Source: CAVRRZ01 sp963723745 (GTDB lineage: Bacteria; Actinomycetota; Actinomycetes; Mycobacteriales; Geodermatophilaceae). Taken from it: a stretch of 64,000 bases of DNA. The notes under the pieces were generated by a model. That model was not told the origin of the DNA. It made no database searches and saw nothing but the letters and a program-made list of their open reading frames with translations. Position numbers and translations under genes: made by a program. Location of the stretch: NCBI GenBank assembly GCA_963723745.1, contig CAVRRZ010000005.1:434001-498000 (forward strand). The letters are read 5' to 3'. Of the stretch, positions 52,842 to 63,512 are shown one piece after another (positions within the stretch are counted from its first letter, which is position 1; the number at the start of each line of letters is the position of its first letter).

Positions 52842-53618
52842 TCAGCGATCACCGACGAGTTCGTGCAGCCGCTGCACCTGGGCGGCGCGCTCGGCGGCGT
52901 CCTGCGCCTCCGGTCCGTTGCGGACGGCCGAGCGGACCAGCGCTGCCGTGGCCCGGCTCGCCCCCGCCGGAGGCGCGACGATCGCCGCGGCGAGATCGGT
53001 GACGGCGTCGAGCAGCTCGTCGACCGGGACGACGGCGGTGGCCAGCCCGATGGCGCGCGCCTCGGCGGCCCCCACCGCGCGGCCGGTCAGGCAGAGCTCC
53101 AGGGCACGGGCGTAGCCGACCAGCTCGACCAGCGTGCTGGTTCCCGTGAGGTCGGGCACCAGACCCAGCGTCACCTCCGGCAGCCGGAGCTGGGCGTCCT
53201 CGGCGAACACCCGCAGGTCGCAGGCGAGCGCCAGCTGCGCCCCGGCGCCGATGGCGTGCCCCTGGACGGCGGCGATCGAGACGATGCCTGGCGAGCGCAG
53301 CCACCGGAAGCCGGCCTGGTAGCCGCGGATGCGTTCCTGCGCCTCGTCGGCGGGGAGCCGGCCCAGGTCGCCCAGGCCGCCGCGCACGCCCGGTTCGGCG
53401 CTGAACAGGCTGCGATCCAGGCCGGCCGAGAAGGCTCGCCCCTCGCCGCGGACCACGACCACGCGCACGTCGTCGTCCAGACCGGCACCGACGGCGGCCA
53501 GCGCCGTCCAGGTGTCGGGCGTCTGGGCGTTGAGGTGGTCGGGCCGATCGAGCGTGACCGTCAGGACGGCCCCGTGCTGCCGGGTGCGCACCCAGCCGTC
53601 GGGATCGGCCGAGGTCAC
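52842..53618 (-). CDS. Enoyl-CoA hydratase/isomerase family protein
   Basis: 258 aa, GTG start overlapping the HTH gene stop (GTGA). Crotonase-fold blocks are VLTVTLDRPDHLNAQTPDTW, VVVVRGEGRAFSAGLDRSLF, IVSIAAVQGHAIGAGAQLAL, ACDLRVFAEDAQLRLPEVTL and GLVPDLTGTSTLVELVGYAR. The oxyanion-hole segments are present. The usual catalytic Glu in the GAG and PEV regions is only partly visible, so hydratase activity is likely but not certain. It is cotranscribed with the small HTH gene. Confidence 0.88.
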   Translation of the reverse strand: MTSADPDGWVRTRQHGAVLTVTLDRPDHLNAQTPDTWTALAAVGAGLDDDVRVVVVRGEGRAFSAGLDRSLFSAEPGVRGGLGDLGRLPADEAQERIRGYQAGFRWLRSPGIVSIAAVQGHAIGAGAQLALACDLRVFAEDAQLRLPEVTLGLVPDLTGTSTLVELVGYARALELCLTGRAVGAAEARAIGLATAVVPVDELLDAVTDLAAAIVAPPAGASRATAALVRSAVRNGPEAQDAAERAAQVQRLHELVGDR

Positions 53619-53842
53619 GCCTTCTTGGCGCTGCGGTTGGCGCCGCCGCGGCTGCGCAGCGTCGCTCCGGACTCCGAGAGCAGCCGGTGGACGAAGCCGT
53701 AGGAGCGGTTGGTCGAGGCGGCCAGGGAGCGGATGCTCTCGCCCCCGTCGTACCGCTTGCGCAGGTCATCGGCCATCGAGGAGCGATCACCCCCCGTGAT
53801 GCGCTTGCCCTTGCCGAGGTCCGCGGTGCTCGAGTCGGCCAT
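53615..53842 (-). CDS. Small helix-turn-helix DNA-binding protein, 75 aa
   Basis: From the ATG at 53842, with GAGGGGAG just upstream. The centre MADDLRKRYDGGESIRSLAA followed by NRSYGFVHRLLSESGATLRS is a single helix-turn-helix, and the C-terminus GGANRSAKKA is basic. This small family is widespread in actinobacteria and uncharacterised. It heads an operon with the enoyl-CoA hydratase-like gene, which it may regulate. Confidence 0.8.
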   Translation of the reverse strand: MADSSTADLGKGKRITGGDRSSMADDLRKRYDGGESIRSLAASTNRSYGFVHRLLSESGATLRSRGGANRSAKKA

Positions 53843-53936
53843 GTCTCCCCTCCGTGCCAGCGGTCGGCCCAGGACGTGCCTGCGAGCCGGTGCAGACATG
53901 ATCACCCAGAAGGTCGGGCGGCGCGCGGCGAGGGAG

Positions 53937-55541
<1,605 letters not shown>

Positions 55542-55861
55542 TGACCCCAGGGTAGGCGCTGTCCGGGCGCGAACTCCTCCGAGTAACCGGTGTCACCCCA
55601 TCGGCGTGTTCCGGAGCCGATCCCGCTCTCGCTCCGGGCCCGCCGGCCGGGGCTGCCGGACGCCGACCGATGGCCGGATCACCGCGGTCCCGGGTGCGGC
55701 AGATGCGCTGTCCGCCCCCCGCGTGCGGGGCTACCATGGCGGCTGCAGGCCGCGGACCGGATACCCGGCCGCAGCGCTCAGCATCCGCGCCCCTGCCTGC
55801 CGAGCCGCAGCACCTGGCCCCACCGTCGCGGTGCGGCCCGGCGCCCTGCTGAGGGATCACG
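55542..55861. other. 320-bp intergenic region between ABC-F gene and htrA
   Basis: No gene or RNA is recognisable. TACCAT near 55732 is a possible -10 for the htrA gene, about 125 bp before its start. The divergent ABC-F promoter must also lie here. Confidence 0.5.
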
Positions 55862-56971
55862 ATGGCGCTCTCGGCCTCCTCCCCCGCCCACACCCTCTCG
55901 ACGAGGACCTCGCGCGGCGCGGGCCGGGCCCGCACCGCGCGCCGCGGGCTGGTGGGCGTCGCGGTCGCCCTCCTGACCGCCGTGGGCTGCACGGATGGGT
56001 CGTCGGACGACGACGAGCGTCCGGAGGGGACGGCGGCGCCGGTGCAGCCGTCGGGCGACGCCGCCGGGCTGGCCGCCGTGCCGGAGGTGGCCGAGACCCT
56101 CGCGCCGAGCGTCGTGACCATCCTGGTGGAAGGCGGGACCGGCAGCGGTGTCGTCTACGACGAGGACGGCGTGATCGTGACCAACGAACACGTCGTCGGG
56201 GATGCCGAGCAGGTGATCGTCGCCTTCGCCGACGGCCAGCGGATCGACGGGACGGTCCTGGCCACCGATCCCGTGTCCGACCTCGCCGTCGTCGAGGTCG
56301 ACCGTGACGGGCTCCCGGCAGCGGAGTTCCGGACCGACCTCCCCAGGGTCGGGGAGACCGTCGTCGCGATCGGCAGCCCCCTTGGCTTCGAGAACTCCGT
56401 GACCGCCGGTGTCGTCTCCGGCCTCAACCGCGAGATCCCCGGAGCGGCGCAGGGGCAACCGGCCCTGGTCAACCTCATCCAGACCGATGCGGCCATCAGC
56501 CCGGGCAACAGCGGCGGTGCCCTCGCGGACGTGGACGGCAGGATCGTCGGCGTGAACGACGCCTACATCCCGCCGACCGCGGGCGCGGTGTCCCTGGGGT
56601 TCGCGATCCCCACCAGCACCGTCCTCGACGTGGTGGAGCAGCTGCGGACCACCGGCACCGTGCGGCACGCCTTCATCGGCCTCGTCCCCGTGACCCTCTC
56701 CCCACGCATGGCCGAGCAGCTGGGCGCACCGGCTGAGGAAGGTGCCGTCGTCGTCGGCGTGGAGGAGGGCGGACCGGCCGACCGGGCCGGCGTGGAACCA
56801 GGGGACGTCATCGTGGCGATCGACGGGGAACCGGTCCGGCTCGCGGAGGACGTCGTGGCCGCCGTCCGGAAGCACGACCCGGGAGACACGGTCGAGCTGG
56901 AGATCCGCCGGGCCGACGGGACTTCGGAGACCGTCTCGGTCACCCTGGCCGAACGTCCGGCGGGGCGCTGA
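55862..56971 (+). CDS. HtrA-type serine protease, lipoprotein
   Basis: 369 aa. The Arg-rich N-terminus and hydrophobic VGVAVALLTAVGC suggest a lipoprotein signal. The protease domain has the triad His in VIVTNEHVVGDAE (~109), Asp in ATDPVSDLAVVEVD (~139) and Ser in AAISPGNSGGALADV (~216). One PDZ domain follows (VEEGGPADRAGVEPGDVIVA, IDGEPVRLAEDVVAAVRKHD). It is likely a periplasmic-side quality-control protease responding to cell-envelope stress. It sits directly before a multi-helix membrane protein, 38 bp apart. Confidence 0.93.
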   Translation: MALSASSPAHTLSTRTSRGAGRARTARRGLVGVAVALLTAVGCTDGSSDDDERPEGTAAPVQPSGDAAGLAAVPEVAETLAPSVVTILVEGGTGSGVVYDEDGVIVTNEHVVGDAEQVIVAFADGQRIDGTVLATDPVSDLAVVEVDRDGLPAAEFRTDLPRVGETVVAIGSPLGFENSVTAGVVSGLNREIPGAAQGQPALVNLIQTDAAISPGNSGGALADVDGRIVGVNDAYIPPTAGAVSLGFAIPTSTVLDVVEQLRTTGTVRHAFIGLVPVTLSPRMAEQLGAPAEEGAVVVGVEEGGPADRAGVEPGDVIVAIDGEPVRLAEDVVAAVRKHDPGDTVELEIRRADGTSETVSVTLAERPAGR

Positions 56972-57009
56972 GGGGAGCGGCCGCCTCCGGGTACCCCTAC
57001 CGTGGACCG

Positions 57010-58827
57010 GTGCAGGCGACTCCGGTGCCGCCCTTCCCGTACCGCACCCGGCCGCCCCAGGTGCTGCTGGGCGTCGGCGCGGTGCTGCTGGTCACCGGTG
57101 CCGCCGTCCTGGCCACGACCTATGGCGGTCCGGTGGCCCAGCTCCTCCTCCTCCTGGCGGCGGCGGGTGCCGCCGCGTTGTCGCTGCGCTCGTCCGCGGC
57201 CCGCCTGCGCAGTTCCGCCGAGACGTACGCCGCGTGTGCCGCCGGGCTGGGTCTGACCGCCGGATTCGGCGGCGGCTCGCTCCGCGACGGCGAGCCGGTC
57301 ACGCTGCTGGTGCTGGCCGGCTGCTTCCTCGCGCTCCGCGTCGTCGCGCCTGCGACGGTCGCCTGGCCGCTCGCCTCGTTCGGCGCGGTCCAGCTCGCCG
57401 CGCTCCGGTTGCTCGACGAGGTGTCCGCCGCGTTCGCCACCGAGACCTACCTGCTCGTCGCCCTGCTGGGGCTGGGCGTGGCCCTGTCCGGGCGACGGCC
57501 GGTGGCGCGGATCGCGCTCGTCGCAACGGCGCCGTGGTGGGTGGCCGGGGTGCTCGGCGGGTCGTCGAGCGCCTGGACGGGGTCGCCGGCCGAGCGGTGG
57601 GGCGCGGCCGTCCTGATGGTCGGCGCCGGGGTGGCGCTGGTGCCGGCCCGGCTGCGCCGCGAACTGGAGCCGCTGCTGGGGCCGCGAGAACTGGCACCCG
57701 TGGTCGCGGGGCTCGTCTCCGGGACGGCGGTCACCGGCGCGCTCTCCCCCTTGGGGGTCCCCGCCCTGGTCGCGGCGGCGTACGCCGGCGTGCTGCTGGC
57801 CACCGGCACGGCGTCGGTGCTCACCGGATGGCGACGCGGCCTGTTCGTCCCGATGGCCCTGGCCGCAGGCATCACGATGACGGTGCTCTGCGCCGGGCAA
57901 CTGGCCGGTGCCCGGGAATGGGGAGCCCTGAGCCTGCTGCTGCTCCTCACCGCGGCGCCCACCGCCGTCGTGGCCGCGCGACGGCGGGACGACCGCCCGG
58001 TGGCCATCCCGGTCGCGGTGTGGTGCCTGACGGGCTCGGCGCTCCTCGCCGTTCCGGCGGGGGTCCTGACGGCGACCACCGCCGCGCTGCTGCTGACCGT
58101 CGTCTACGCGTGCGCGATGGCTCTGGGCTCGACGCTGGCCGCCGACGTCCGCCGGCCGACCGCCCGTGCCGCCGCGGTCACCGGGGCGGTGGCGATCGTC
58201 CTGCCCGCCGTGAGCGGCGACCGGCCGGTGCTGGCCGCCGTCCTCCTCGCGCAGGCCGCGGCCACCCTGGCCTGGGCGTGGCGGACCGGCCGCCTCACCG
58301 GGGCCGACCACCGGGACGCCGAGCGCGGAGACCCGGTGGCCGAGGAGGTGTCGGCCGGCTGGAGGGTCGGCGCGGCGCAGCTGACCTTCGCCGGCTGGAC
58401 GATCGCGGCGCTCGCCGACCTCAGCGTGCTCGAGGCCTGGTCGCTCCCGCTCGCGGTGGGTCTGCTCGTGGCCGCGGGACCGCGGCTGCTGCGCGGCCGC
58501 TCGTGGCCGGCCTGGGGGCCGGGCCTGCTGGTCGCGGCGGTGCCCTCGACAGTCATGGCCGTGGTGGAGCCCGCGGGCCCCCGGCCGGTGCCGGTGCTGG
58601 TCATCGCCGTCCTGGTGATGCCGCTCGCGAGCCGGGCCGGGGTCCGGGCCCCGCTGATGATCGCCGCCGCCACCTCAGTGGCGTTGGTGCTCGGTCTCGC
58701 CCTCCCCGCGCTGCCCTGGCCGCTGACCGCGGCGCTGCTCGCCGGGGTCGTCCTGCTCGCCTGGGGCACGCTGCGCGAGGAGCGCCCGGTGGCCGGCTTC
58801 CGCCTCCGCCTCGCCGACCTCCGCTGA
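57010..58827 (+). CDS. Multi-pass membrane protein (SCO7613-like), 605 aa
   Basis: GTG start. About 16-18 hydrophobic segments rich in Ala, Leu and Val run through the whole length, starting VLLGVGAVLLVTGAAVLATT. Between them are short loops such as RREL-EPLLG and a longer acidic loop (RDAERGDPVAEEVSAGW). The layout matches the C-terminal membrane region of SCO7613-like actinobacterial proteins. The function is unknown. It may be cotranscribed with htrA. Confidence 0.75.
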   Translation: MQATPVPPFPYRTRPPQVLLGVGAVLLVTGAAVLATTYGGPVAQLLLLLAAAGAAALSLRSSAARLRSSAETYAACAAGLGLTAGFGGGSLRDGEPVTLLVLAGCFLALRVVAPATVAWPLASFGAVQLAALRLLDEVSAAFATETYLLVALLGLGVALSGRRPVARIALVATAPWWVAGVLGGSSSAWTGSPAERWGAAVLMVGAGVALVPARLRRELEPLLGPRELAPVVAGLVSGTAVTGALSPLGVPALVAAAYAGVLLATGTASVLTGWRRGLFVPMALAAGITMTVLCAGQLAGAREWGALSLLLLLTAAPTAVVAARRRDDRPVAIPVAVWCLTGSALLAVPAGVLTATTAALLLTVVYACAMALGSTLAADVRRPTARAAAVTGAVAIVLPAVSGDRPVLAAVLLAQAAATLAWAWRTGRLTGADHRDAERGDPVAEEVSAGWRVGAAQLTFAGWTIAALADLSVLEAWSLPLAVGLLVAAGPRLLRGRSWPAWGPGLLVAAVPSTVMAVVEPAGPRPVPVLVIAVLVMPLASRAGVRAPLMIAAATSVALVLGLALPALPWPLTAALLAGVVLLAWGTLREERPVAGFRLRLADLR

Positions 58828-58830
58828 CGG

Positions 58831-58881
58831 CCCCCTTCCCGGGTCCCGCCCTGAGCGTGCGAGGGGTGGGGAGGAAGGGGG
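58831..58881. terminator. Hairpin between the membrane-protein gene and sufT
   Basis: CCCCCTTCC (58831-58839) pairs with GGAAGGGGG (58873-58881) across a 33-base loop, between two converging genes. Confidence 0.55.
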
Positions 58882-58888
58882 TCCTTCT

Positions 58889-59271
58889 TCAGACCCGGAA
58901 GCCCAGGGCCCGGAGCTGCTCGCGGCCGTCGTCGGTGATCTTGTCCGGGCCCCACGGCGGCATCCAGACCCAGTTGATCCGGATGTCGTCGACGAGGCCG
59001 GGGCCGGGGCCGCCGGTGAGCGCCTGACGGGCCTGGTCCTCGATGACGTCGGTCAGCGGGCAGGCCGCCGAGGTCAGCGTCATGTCGATGACCGCGACAT
59101 GGAGGCGTCGGACTCGTCGACGTCGATGCCGTAGACGAGGCCCAGGTCGACGACGTTGACGCCGAGCTCGGGGTCGACGACGTCGCGCATGGCCTCCTCG
59201 ACGTCCTCGAGCAGCGCCGACTTGTAGGCCGGCACCTCGGCGTTCTCGGTGCTCTCGGTGGTCTCACTCAT
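58889..59271 (-). CDS. sufT: SufT-type MIP18 family Fe-S protein, one frameshift
   Basis: From the ATG at 59271. The DUF59/MIP18 core has EEAMRDVVDPELGVNVVDLG, LVYGIDVDESDAS and, after one lost base near 59095, MTLTSAACPLTDVIEDQARQ, whose Cys is the family's conserved residue. It ends with WMPPWGPDKITDDGREQLRA. It likely helps move Fe-S clusters onto client proteins. It is the last gene of the suf operon, overlapping the sufU stop by eight bases. The single-base loss is probably a sequence error. Confidence 0.82.
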
Positions 59272-59751
59272 GGGGCTCCTCCAGCCGGGTGGTGGGGTGG
59301 GCGGACAGCGCTCGGGCGGAGGCGTCCTTCAACGCCATCCAGCTCATCAGCGCGCACTTGATCCGCGCGGGGTACTTCGACACCCCGGCGAACGCGACGG
59401 CGTCCTCCAGGTCGTCCTCGAGCTTCTCGGCCACGGCCGCGTCGCCCTTCGCCTGCATCAGCGTCATGAAGTCGTCGCCGGTCGCCAGTGCGTCGGGCAC
59501 CGTCTTGCCGATCGACCAGGTCGTACATCGCCGACACCGAGGCCTGGCTGATCGAGCAGCCCATGCCCTCGTAGGAGACGTCGGCGATCGGGTCCCCGTC
59601 GCGCCTCCACGTGCACCCGCAGGGTCACCTCGTCACCGCAGGTCGGGTTGACGTGGTGCACCTCGGCCTCGAACGGCTCGCGCAGTCCGCGGCCGTGCGG
59701 GTTCCGGTAGTGGTCCAGGATGATCTCCTGGTACATCGACTCGAGCTGCAT
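59264..59751 (-). CDS. sufU: SufU zinc/Fe-S scaffold-type protein, two frameshifts
   Basis: From the ATG at 59751. The corrected reading gives MQLESMYQEIILDHYRNPHG, the Zn ligands in NPTCGDEVTLRVHV and GMGCSISQASVSAMYDLV, and IKCALMSWMALKDAS, ending TTRLEEPHE. In Gram-positive bacteria SufU hands zinc-bound sulfur transfer to SufS. One extra base lies near 59600 and one near 59516. Both leave flanking protein normal. It is 10 bp after the sufS stop. Confidence 0.83.
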
Positions 59752-59761
59752 CAGTCAGGCC

Positions 59762-61078
59762 TCACGCGCCGAAGAACGTCTGGGCCTTCTGCACGCCCTC
59801 GACGAGCGCGTCGACGTCGTCGTAGCCGGTGTGCACGTAGAACGTCGCGCGCGTCGTGGCCGGCACGCCGTAGCGGCGGACGACCGGCCAGGCGCAGTGG
59901 TGCCCCACGCGGACGGCGATGCCGAGGTCGTCGAGCACCTGGCCGACGTCGTGCGGGTGGATGCCCTCGACGGTGAAGGAGACCGCTCCACCGCGGGCGA
60001 CGGTGTCCGGCGGGCCGATCACGCGTGACGCCGGGGATCGTCGGCCAGCTGCTCGAGCGCGTAGCCGGTGAGCGCCTTCTCGTGCGCCTCGACGTTGTCC
60101 ATGCCGAGGCCGCTGCAGGTACTCGACGGCCGCGGCCAGCCCGATCGACCTGGGCGGTCATCGGGCACGCCGGCCTCGAAGCGCTGCGGCGGGGCGGCGA
60201 AGGTGCTGCCCTCCATCCGCACGACCTCGATCATCGAGCCGCCGGTGAGGAACGGCGGCAGCTCGTCGAGCACCTCGTAGCGGCCCCAGAGCACGCCGAC
60301 GCCCGTCGGGCCCGAGCATCTTGTGCCCGGAGAACACCAGGAAGTCCGCGCCGAGCTCGGCGACGTCGACCGGCTGGTGCGGCACCGACTGGGCGCCGTC
60401 GACCAGCACGAGCGCGCCGACCTCGTGCGCCCGCGCGACGATCGGCGTCAGCGGGTTGATCGTGCCGAGGATGTTCGACTGCTGGGTGACCGCGACCAGC
60501 TTGGTGCGCTCGTTGACCACCGTGTCGAGGTCGGCGAGGTCCAGCCGGCCGTCGTCGGTGAGCCCGAGCCAGCGCAGGGTCGCGCCGGTGCGCTCGCACA
60601 GCTGCTGCCACGGCACCAGGTTGGCGTGGTGCTCCATCTCGGTGACGACGATCTCGTCGCCCTGGCCGACGGCGTACGGCCGGAACTCCGGCTCCTTCGC
60701 CGTGGCGGCGTTGGACAGCGCGTAGGCGACGAGGTTGATGCCCTCGGTGCGTGTTGCGGGTGAAGACGATCTCCCGCTCGCGGCGCGCCGATGAACGCGC
60801 CGATGGTGGCGCGGGCGGCCTCGTAGGCGCCGGTGGCCTCCTCGGCGAGCTGGTGCGCGCCGCGGTGCGGCGGCGGCGTTGATGTTCTCGTAGAACCAGC
60901 GCTCGGCGTCGAGCACCTGGCGCGGCTTCTGCGAGGTCGCCCCGGAGTCGAGGTAGACCAGCCGCTTCCCGTCCCGGACGGTGCGGGACAGGATCGGGAA
61001 GTCCGCCCGGATCGCCTCGACGTCCAGGGGCAGCGGGCGTGCGCGCCCCGGTCGGGACGCGAGGCGGTCAGCGGTCAT
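59762..61078 (-). CDS. sufS: SufS cysteine desulfurase, at least eight frameshifts
   Basis: From the ATG at 61078, overlapping the sufC stop (ATGA). Segments of a complete enzyme are present in order: VEAIRADFPILSRTVRDGKR, VYLDSGATSQKPRQVLDAER, TEGINLVAYALSNAATAKEP, VTEMEHHANLVPWQQLCERT, VDGAQSVPHQPVDVAELGAD, FLVFSGHKMLGP with the PLP lysine, and VRVGHHCAWPVVRRYGVPAT with the active cysteine. It makes persulfide sulfur from cysteine. About nine one-base changes between 60027 and 60875, nearly all extra G or C, break the frame. They look like sequence errors, since the gene is normally essential. Confidence 0.83.
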
Positions 61079-61880
61079 GCCGATGCGACCTCCGCGGCGG
61101 CCTTCTCGGGGCTCGCCTGCTCGTTGGAGTCCTTGACGTAGGCGGCGTAGCCCTCGTTCTCGAGCTTGTCCGCGAGCTCCGGGCCGCCCTCCTCGACGAT
61201 CCGGCCGGCGACGAAGACGTGCACGAAGTCGGGCTTGATGTAGCGCAGGATCCGCGTGTAGTGCGTGATCAGCAGGACGCCGACGTCGCTGTCCTCGCGG
61301 GTGCGGTTGACGCCCTCGGAGACGACCCGCAGCGCGTCGACGTCGAGGCCGGAGTCGGTCTCGTCGAGGATCGCGATGCTGCGGCTTGAGCAGGCGCATC
61401 TGCAGGATCTCGTGGCGCTTCTTCTCGCCGCCGGAGAAGCCCTCGTTGACGTTGCGCTCGGCGAACGCCGGGTCCATCTCCAGGCCGGCCATCTCGGTCT
61501 TGACGTCCTTGACCCAGGTGCGCAGCTTCGGCGCCTCGCCCTTGACGGCGGTCGCGGCGGTGCGCAGGAAGTTCGACACCGAGACGCCGGGCACCTCGAC
61601 CGGGTACTGCATGGCCAGGAACAGGCCGGCGCGGGCGCGCTCGTCGACGGTCATCGCGAGGACGTCCTCGCCGTCGAGGGTCACCGTGCCGCTGGTGATC
61701 GTGTACTTGGGGTGGCCGGCGATCGAGTAGGCCAGGGTCGACTTGCCGGACCCGTTGGGGCCCATGATCGCGTGGGTCTCGCCGGAGCGGACGGTCAGGT
61801 CGACGCCGCGGAGGATCTCCTTGGCGTCGTCACCCTCCCCGACGCGTGACGTGCAGGTCGCGGATCTCCAGGACGGACAC
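61075..61880 (-). CDS. sufC: SufC Fe-S assembly ATPase, two frameshifts
   Basis: From the GTG at 61880 (VSVLEIRDLHVT). Walker A is HAIMGPNGSGKSTLAYSIAG. Family blocks AMQYPVEVPGVSVSNFLRTA and NVNEGFSGGEKKRHEILQMR (signature) follow, and after a shift near 61384 come LDETDSGLDVDALRVVSEGV and LLITHYTRILRYIKPDFVHV. A second extra base lies near 61848, close to the start. SufC powers the SufBCD scaffold. Apart from the shifts, length and motifs are normal. The gene ends in the start of sufS. Confidence 0.86.
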
Positions 61881-61891
61881 TCTTCTGCTCC

Positions 61892-62244
61892 TCAGTTGCT
61901 GGCCGCGGCGGGAAGGCGTCGTCGATCGACGTCGACGAACACGTCCTCCCCCTCCACGCGGACCGGGTAGACGGACACCGGCTCGGTGGCCGGCAGGTTG
62001 GTGGGTTCGCCGGTGCGCAGGTCGAAGCACGACCCGTGCAGCCAGCACTCGATGGTCGGGGCGCCCTTGAACTCCTCGACGTCGCCCTCGGACAGCGGCA
62101 CCTCGGCGTGCGAGCAGAGGTCCTCGATCGCGAAGACCTCGCCCTCGAAGCGGACGACGGCGATGTCGACGTCGGTCCGAGCTCGACGCGCAGGGAGCCG
62201 GGCTCCTTGACGTCGGTCAGCGCGCAGACCCGCTCGAAACTCAT
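61892..62244 (-). CDS. Rieske-type [2Fe-2S] ferredoxin of the suf operon, one frameshift
   Basis: From the ATG at 62244, overlapping the sufD stop (ATGA). The corrected protein starts MSFERVCALTDVKEPGSLRV and carries the Rieske ligands in DLCSHAEVPLSEGDVEEF and IECWLHGSCFDLRTGEPTNL. It ends with PVRVEGEDVFVDVD. Such a ferredoxin is typical of actinobacterial suf operons, between sufD and sufC, and may supply electrons. One base is missing near 62178. Confidence 0.82.
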
Positions 62245-63512
62245 CAGGCGGGCACCGCCTGCTCCTCCAGCCCGGGCAGGGCGCCGAGGCGGGCCTCGAT
62301 GGTGCCCATCAGCCGGTCCTGCAGCTGCCGGCACGCCGATGTCGCTGGACGACGTCGGCGAAGAAGCCGCGGACGACCAGACGGCGGGCGGTCTCGGCGT
62401 CGATGCCGCGCGAGCAGAGGTAGAACAGCTGCTCGTCGTCGAACCGGCCGGTGGCGCTGGCGTGGCCGGCGCCGACGATCTCGCCGGTCTCGATCTCCAG
62501 GTTGGGCACCGAGTCGGCGCGGGCGCCGTCGGTGAGCACCAGGTTGCGGTTGAGCTCGTAGGTCTCGGTGCCGGTCGCCGCCGGGCCGGATGCGGACGTC
62601 GCCGATCCAGACCGTGTGCGCGTCCTCGCCCTGCAGCGCGCCCTTGTAGAGGACGTTGCTGCGGCAGTGCGGCACGGCGTGGTCGACCCAGAGCCGGTGC
62701 TCCTGGTGCTGGGTCTCGTCGGCGAAGTAGACGCCGGAGAGCTCCGCCGAGCCGCCCGGGCCCGGCGTACTGCACGTTGCTGACCAGCCGGACGAGGTCG
62801 CCGCCGAGGGTGACCACGACCTGCTTGAAGGTGGCGTCGCGGCCGACGACGGCGTCGTACTGGCCGCCGTGGACGGCGCCGGGCGCCCAGTCCTGCACCG
62901 AGACGAGCGTGACCTGCGCGCCGTCGCCGACGAGCACGGCGACGCCGCCGGAGTACCGGGCCAGGCCGGTGTGGTCGAGCACGACCGTGGCCTTGGCGAA
63001 GTCGCCGACCTCGACGACCAGCTGACCCCAGACGACGTCGTCCGACGCCGGTGCCGGACAGGCCCAGCGTGACCGGGCGGTCGAGCTGCGCCTCGGCGGG
63101 CACGCGGACGACGGCGGCGCCGCCGCTGCGCTGCCGGGTGAGCGCGGCGAGCCGGTCGACCGGCTCGGGCAGGCCCTTGAGCAGCGGGTCGTCGGCCTCG
63201 ACGTCGGTCAGCTCGACGCCCTCGGGCAGGTCGGTCGTCCAGGTGAGGTGCGCGTCGGAGGGCGCGCCGTCCAGCAGCGGCCGGATCCGCTTCATGGGCG
63301 TGAAGCGCCAGGTCTCCTCGCGACCGGTGGGCACGCCGAAGGCGTCCGGGTCGGTCGAGGTGAACCGCTCGGCCGGCGAGCCGGTCGGGGCCGGCCCGCC
63401 GTGCGAGTGCGCGCCGGGCGCGACGCCGGCGTCGGCGGGGTGGTCGGGGGCCCGCCTGGGCCCACGCCGGGGCGAAGAGCTCTCCGTGCGAGCGTGTTGT
63501 CGGGGCTGACAT
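62244..63512 (-). CDS. sufD: SufD Fe-S assembly protein, six frameshifts
   Basis: From the ATG at 63512, overlapping the sufB stop. In order: MSAPTTRSHGELFAPAWAQA, TGREETWRFTPMKRIRPLLD, WGQLVVEVGDFAKATVVLDH, VAVLVGDGAQVTLVSVQDWA, SGVYFADETQHQEHRLWVDH, SNVLYKGALQGEDAHTVWIG, GTETYELNRNLVLTDGARAD and FLYLCSRGIDAET-type end, then QLQDRLMGTIEARLGALPGL. This is a normal SufD beta-helix protein. Extra bases near 63448, 63048, 62765, 62586, 62340 and 62330 split it. SufD forms the scaffold with SufB and SufC. Confidence 0.82.
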   Translation of the reverse strand: MSAPTTRSHGELFAPAWAQAGPRPPRRRRRRARRALARRAGPDRLAGRAVHLDRPGRLRRAHRSRGDLALHAHEADPAAAGRRALRRAPHLDDRPARGRRADRRRGRRPAAQGPARAGRPARRAHPAAQRRRRRRPRARRGAARPPGHAGPVRHRRRTTSSGVSWSSRSATSPRPRSCSTTPAWPGTPAASPCSSATARRSRSSRCRTGRPAPSTAASTTPSSAATPPSSRSWSPSAATSSGWSATCSTPGPGGSAELSGVYFADETQHQEHRLWVDHAVPHCRSNVLYKGALQGEDAHTVWIGDVRIRPGGDRHRDLRAQPQPGAHRRRPRRLGAQPGDRDRRDRRRRPRQRHRPVRRRAAVLPLLARHRRRDRPPSGRPRLLRRRRPATSACRQLQDRLMGTIEARLGALPGLEEQAVPA